Of a stretch of DNA of 64,000 nt, positions 61,870-64,000 are shown in pieces. Every line of letters starts with the position of its first letter. The first letter of the stretch is position 1. The notes below the pieces were generated by a model. The model had not been told where the DNA came from and searched no databases. It saw only the letters and a program-made list of their open reading frames with translations. The position numbers were made by a program, and so were the translations under genes. Source of the DNA: an uncultured Lachnospiraceae bacterium (GTDB taxonomy: Bacteria > Bacillota > Clostridia > Lachnospirales > Lachnospiraceae); assembly GCA_910578175.1 (NCBI GenBank), contig CAJTPF010000011.1, positions 10,560-74,559 on the forward strand. The letters are read 5' to 3'.

Positions 61870-62580
61870 TTAACCTTTCCTCCTCATATAATTTATAACA
61901 TAATCTTCAAAGTTTTCGCCACATTCCGCTTCCTGTTCTGCCACGGAAAATTCCTGTTTTATATAACCGTCGGATAAAATTCCTATACGGTCCGCCGTAT
62001 GACGGATTTCTCCAACCATATGGCTTGACAACAGGACGGACATGCCCCTGGCTGCCAGATTCCGCAAAAGTTCTCTCATTTCCGTAATTGCAACAGGGTC
62101 CAGCCCATTCAGCGGTTCGTCCAGAATTAACAGTTTCGGACCGTGAATGACTGCCCTGGCAATGCCAAGCCTCTGCCTCATCCCCAGGGAATACCGGGAA
62201 ACGCATTTCTTTCCTGCATTTTCAAGGCCTACCATAGCTAAAGTTTCGGTTATATTTCCCTTTTTTCCCATTAATGCAAGGTGCATGGAAAGTATTTCAA
62301 CCGCATTCAGATGCTCATAGAATACCGGTATTTCAATCATGCTTCCGATATCAGACAAATATTCCGTATCAACACCTGTTTCTCTGCCCAATACCCTGAT
62401 ACTCCCCCGGTCAGTCTGCTGCAGCCCAAGTATCATCTTCATCAGCGTGGTTTTTCCTGCACCATTGATACCTAAAAGTCCATATATTTCTCCTTCCCTC
62501 ATTTTAAAACTGCAGTGATTGATTACCTGTGAATAACCATAACTTTTTTCTACCGAATTTACTTCTAATGTTATATTCAT
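61870..62580 (-). CDS. ABC transporter ATP-binding protein, BcrA-like
   Basis: 236 residues. Walker A GINGAGKTTL, signature YSLGMRQRLGIA, Walker B LLILDEPLNGLDP, His in LSSHMV. Family resembles bacitracin/lantibiotic immunity ATPases. GGAGG sits just before the ATG; a TetR-type operator at 62595-62611 lies immediately upstream, so the operon is probably repressed by the neighbouring TetR protein. Confidence 0.9.
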   Translation of the reverse strand: MNITLEVNSVEKSYGYSQVINHCSFKMREGEIYGLLGINGAGKTTLMKMILGLQQTDRGSIRVLGRETGVDTEYLSDIGSMIEIPVFYEHLNAVEILSMHLALMGKKGNITETLAMVGLENAGKKCVSRYSLGMRQRLGIARAVIHGPKLLILDEPLNGLDPVAITEMRELLRNLAARGMSVLLSSHMVGEIRHTADRIGILSDGYIKQEFSVAEQEAECGENFEDYVINYMRRKG

Positions 62581-62594
62581 TTTTCCTCCTTTTA

Positions 62595-62611
62595 ATACCG
62601 ACGTTCGGTAT
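62595..62611. promoter_or_regulatory. TetR-type operator before the ABC-MFS operon
   Basis: ATACCGA-CGT-TCGGTAT, a perfect palindrome. The minus strand shares the half-site ACATACCG with the two sites at 63359-63400. Confidence 0.65.
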
Positions 62612-62688
62612 GTATTTAGTTCTAAATATATCTGCCCCTGATATAAGGGCAGATTTTTTAATGATAAACAGCTAAACTATAGTTTCCG

Positions 62689-63342
62689 TTATTTATTTTC
62701 CCAATAGATGTTCGTCAGTTCCTGCAGCCGTTCCATCAATTCATCATCCACAATATCCAGACCGAATCCCTGCATCATCTGACGGAATATCATAAATTTC
62801 CGAAAAGATTCGTCCGGGGTACTGTCAAATATCATAGGATTCGTCCATATATTTGCAACCAGAATGATTAACTCCGCCAATTCTGCGGGATAATCTGTCT
62901 GAATAGAGCCATCTGCAATTCCCTGTTTAATAATGGGCAGAATATAATGCGGCGCCGCTTCATCCACCGTTTCACGAAAAATACTATAGAGCAGTCTCGG
63001 ATTGTTTCCCAAATCGGGAGCCACCGTAAATATATCATTCTGAACCGGTCTGGAAATAGATTCTTTAAAAATTGTTCTTAGTTTTTCCTTTCCGCTTAAA
63101 TCTGTACGGTCACGGATCTCTGCCAGCATCTGATTGGATTCTTCGGTCATTTTGTCCGTAACGGCAACCAGAATATCCTCTTTCGACTTAAAATGGTGAT
63201 AAATAGCTCCTTTACTAAGTCCGCCCAGATTATCAATAATATCCTGAATCGATGTATGCTCATATCCCTTTTCCATAAACAGCCGGAACGCTGCCTCCAA
63301 AATCCGGTTGACGGTTTCCTCCGGATGTTTGTTTCTTGCCAA
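62689..63342 (-). CDS. TetR/AcrR family regulator
   Basis: 217 residues from TTG. N-terminal HTH (NRILEAAFRLFMEKGYEHTS, then GGLSKGAIYHHFKSKEDIL) and a helical ligand domain. AGGAGG is ten bases before TTG 63342 (ARNKHPEET follows); the upstream ATG at 63363 would put residues over that SD. Its promoter carries two CATACC/GGTATG-like palindromes, and another related site precedes the ABC operon, so it likely represses itself and that efflux operon. Confidence 0.87.
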   Translation of the reverse strand: MARNKHPEETVNRILEAAFRLFMEKGYEHTSIQDIIDNLGGLSKGAIYHHFKSKEDILVAVTDKMTEESNQMLAEIRDRTDLSGKEKLRTIFKESISRPVQNDIFTVAPDLGNNPRLLYSIFRETVDEAAPHYILPIIKQGIADGSIQTDYPAELAELIILVANIWTNPMIFDSTPDESFRKFMIFRQMMQGFGLDIVDDELMERLQELTNIYWENK

Positions 63343-63358
63343 TAATCCTGCACCTCCT

Positions 63359-63408
63359 AACATACTGTCGGTATGTTTATGTTATCATACCAACGGTATG
63401 TCTGTCAA
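63359..63408 (-). promoter_or_regulatory. TetR promoter with two overlapping operators
   Basis: Minus strand TTGACA (63408-63403), 18-base spacer, TAACAT (63384-63379). One palindrome, CATACC-AAC-GGTATG (63386-63400), lies between -35 and -10; a second, AACATAC-N5-GTATGTT (63359-63377), covers the likely transcription start. Typical autorepression layout. Confidence 0.7.
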
Positions 63409-63466
63409 TCTTTAATTATGTTCATAATATGGTTTCAGATATCCCTTTATATATCTCCCATATCTT

Positions 63467-64000
63467 CTACGACTTTTGTATAATCCAGTAATCATAATAT
63501 AAAGTATTCCGCTGATGACCGATTAACGGCTCTTCTGATTTTATAAACCCATTTTTCTTTAACGCTTCTATACGCTCAATGGCATAAACCGCCGCTTTGG
63601 TTGCAATGACCGAACACCCGAACCAGTCGTAAAACGGCTCTGTGATCAATGATAAAATATCTCCTATCCATTCTGAGCTTTCATAATCCCTTGCTAAATC
63701 TAACCTTAAAATCCCACAGTCATTATAGAAATCCTCAGACTTCCTTTGAAACATTTCTATTGTTCCGATTACAGTTCCGGCTTTTTTGTCAACTACCGAA
63801 AAGCGGACAAACCCCCGGTTCTCGTGATATTCAATTAACCAGTATTTTATCGTGTTCTCCATATCCTCTTTTGTGGCGCAATAAAAATTACTGCCATGGC
63901 AATTGTCGCTGTTTAAAAAAGGCAATACAAATTTATCATTATACACACTCATTAAATCCTCTGCATCATTTTTTTCAATCAATCTTATTATCAGATTATC
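63467..64000 (-). CDS. GNAT family acetyltransferase, 5' end cut by the window edge
   Basis: The frame is open to the right edge (last codons read DNLIIRLIEKNDAEDL before MSVYND), so the start is beyond 64000; TTG 63982 is not a convincing start. Shows GNAT features: FVRFSVVDKKAGTVIGTIEMF (beta-strands 2-4), EWIGDILSLI (acetyl-CoA region, without a clear R/QxxGxG/A), and LKKNGFIKSEEPL near the end. The weak acetyl-CoA motif means substrate and activity are uncertain. Confidence 0.75.
   Translation of the reverse strand, partial: DNLIIRLIEKNDAEDLMSVYNDKFVLPFLNSDNCHGSNFYCATKEDMENTIKYWLIEYHENRGFVRFSVVDKKAGTVIGTIEMFQRKSEDFYNDCGILRLDLARDYESSEWIGDILSLITEPFYDWFGCSVIATKAAVYAIERIEALKKNGFIKSEEPLIGHQRNTLYYDYWIIQKS

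Noticed and set aside
1..64000. CRISPR arrays, tRNA, rRNA, replication origin, transposase
   Set aside because: Looked for by eye on both strands; no regularly spaced repeats, no tRNA-like cloverleaf with CCA or conserved T-loop, no DnaA-box cluster and no transposase were found.

Overview
The window looks like chromosome of a low-to-mid GC Gram-positive anaerobe of the class Clostridia, most likely family Lachnospiraceae. The evidence is the gene order tig-clpP-clpX-lon-engB, families I know mainly from that group (DUF4364, DUF4317, the DUF6179/DUF6323 pair), lipoproteins with lipoboxes, a sortase-type surface protein, consensus sigma-A promoters and strong GGAGG ribosome-binding sites. I see no rRNA, tRNA or CRISPR array. 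All family names come from reading the protein sequences by eye; no database search was run.

Layout. 1-12 kb is core: NAD synthase (cut by the left edge), malic enzyme, a radical SAM protein and DUF4364, then the protein-quality-control block (engB, lon, clpX, clpP, tig), a lipoprotein and a DJ-1 family protein. 12-24 kb holds a multibranched structured repeat, a CYTH / GH13 glycosidase / AraC group, a large surface protein, a c-di-GMP phosphodiesterase pair (HD-GYP and Cache-GGDEF-EAL), glycogen branching enzyme and a TetR regulator. 24-31.5 kb holds NudC, a metallo-beta-lactamase-fold hydrolase, a MraY-like transferase, DUF4317, sfsA and a LysR regulator divergent from a two-gene chromate transporter.

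31.5-46 kb is an accessory, partly decayed stretch. It has a toxin-antitoxin pair, a frameshifted phosphoesterase, and a tyrosine recombinase next to an AT-rich 3.4-kb segment bounded by an exact 27-bp inverted repeat. That segment carries a TIR-like/HEAT gene facing a glycosyltransferase/radical SAM pair. Next come an ABC exporter with two lipoproteins and a small secreted protein, a kinase-like protein and a response-regulator/permease gene fusion that is itself frameshifted. 46-64 kb holds recQ, two ABC systems, a WYL-helicase-nuclease protein, two MATE pumps, a methyltransferase, DUF6179/DUF6323, an MFS pump, a TetR regulator with three recognisable operators, and a GNAT gene cut by the right edge.

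Three observations stand out. First, the recombinase and the 27-bp inverted repeats look like a DNA inversion switch: the recombinase stop codon lies inside one repeat, and a near-consensus promoter just outside the other reads into the segment, so inversion would exchange which cargo gene it drives. Second, a 31-nt leader motif (GTCCTTGGAGAGGGAC, seven bases, ACTACTAC), preceded by ATACCAAA that can pair with its loop, occurs ahead of two unrelated transcription units 12 kb apart and looks like an undescribed RNA element. Third, there are strong untranslated RNA-like structures at 12.1 kb and at the 5' end of the DUF4317 transcript.
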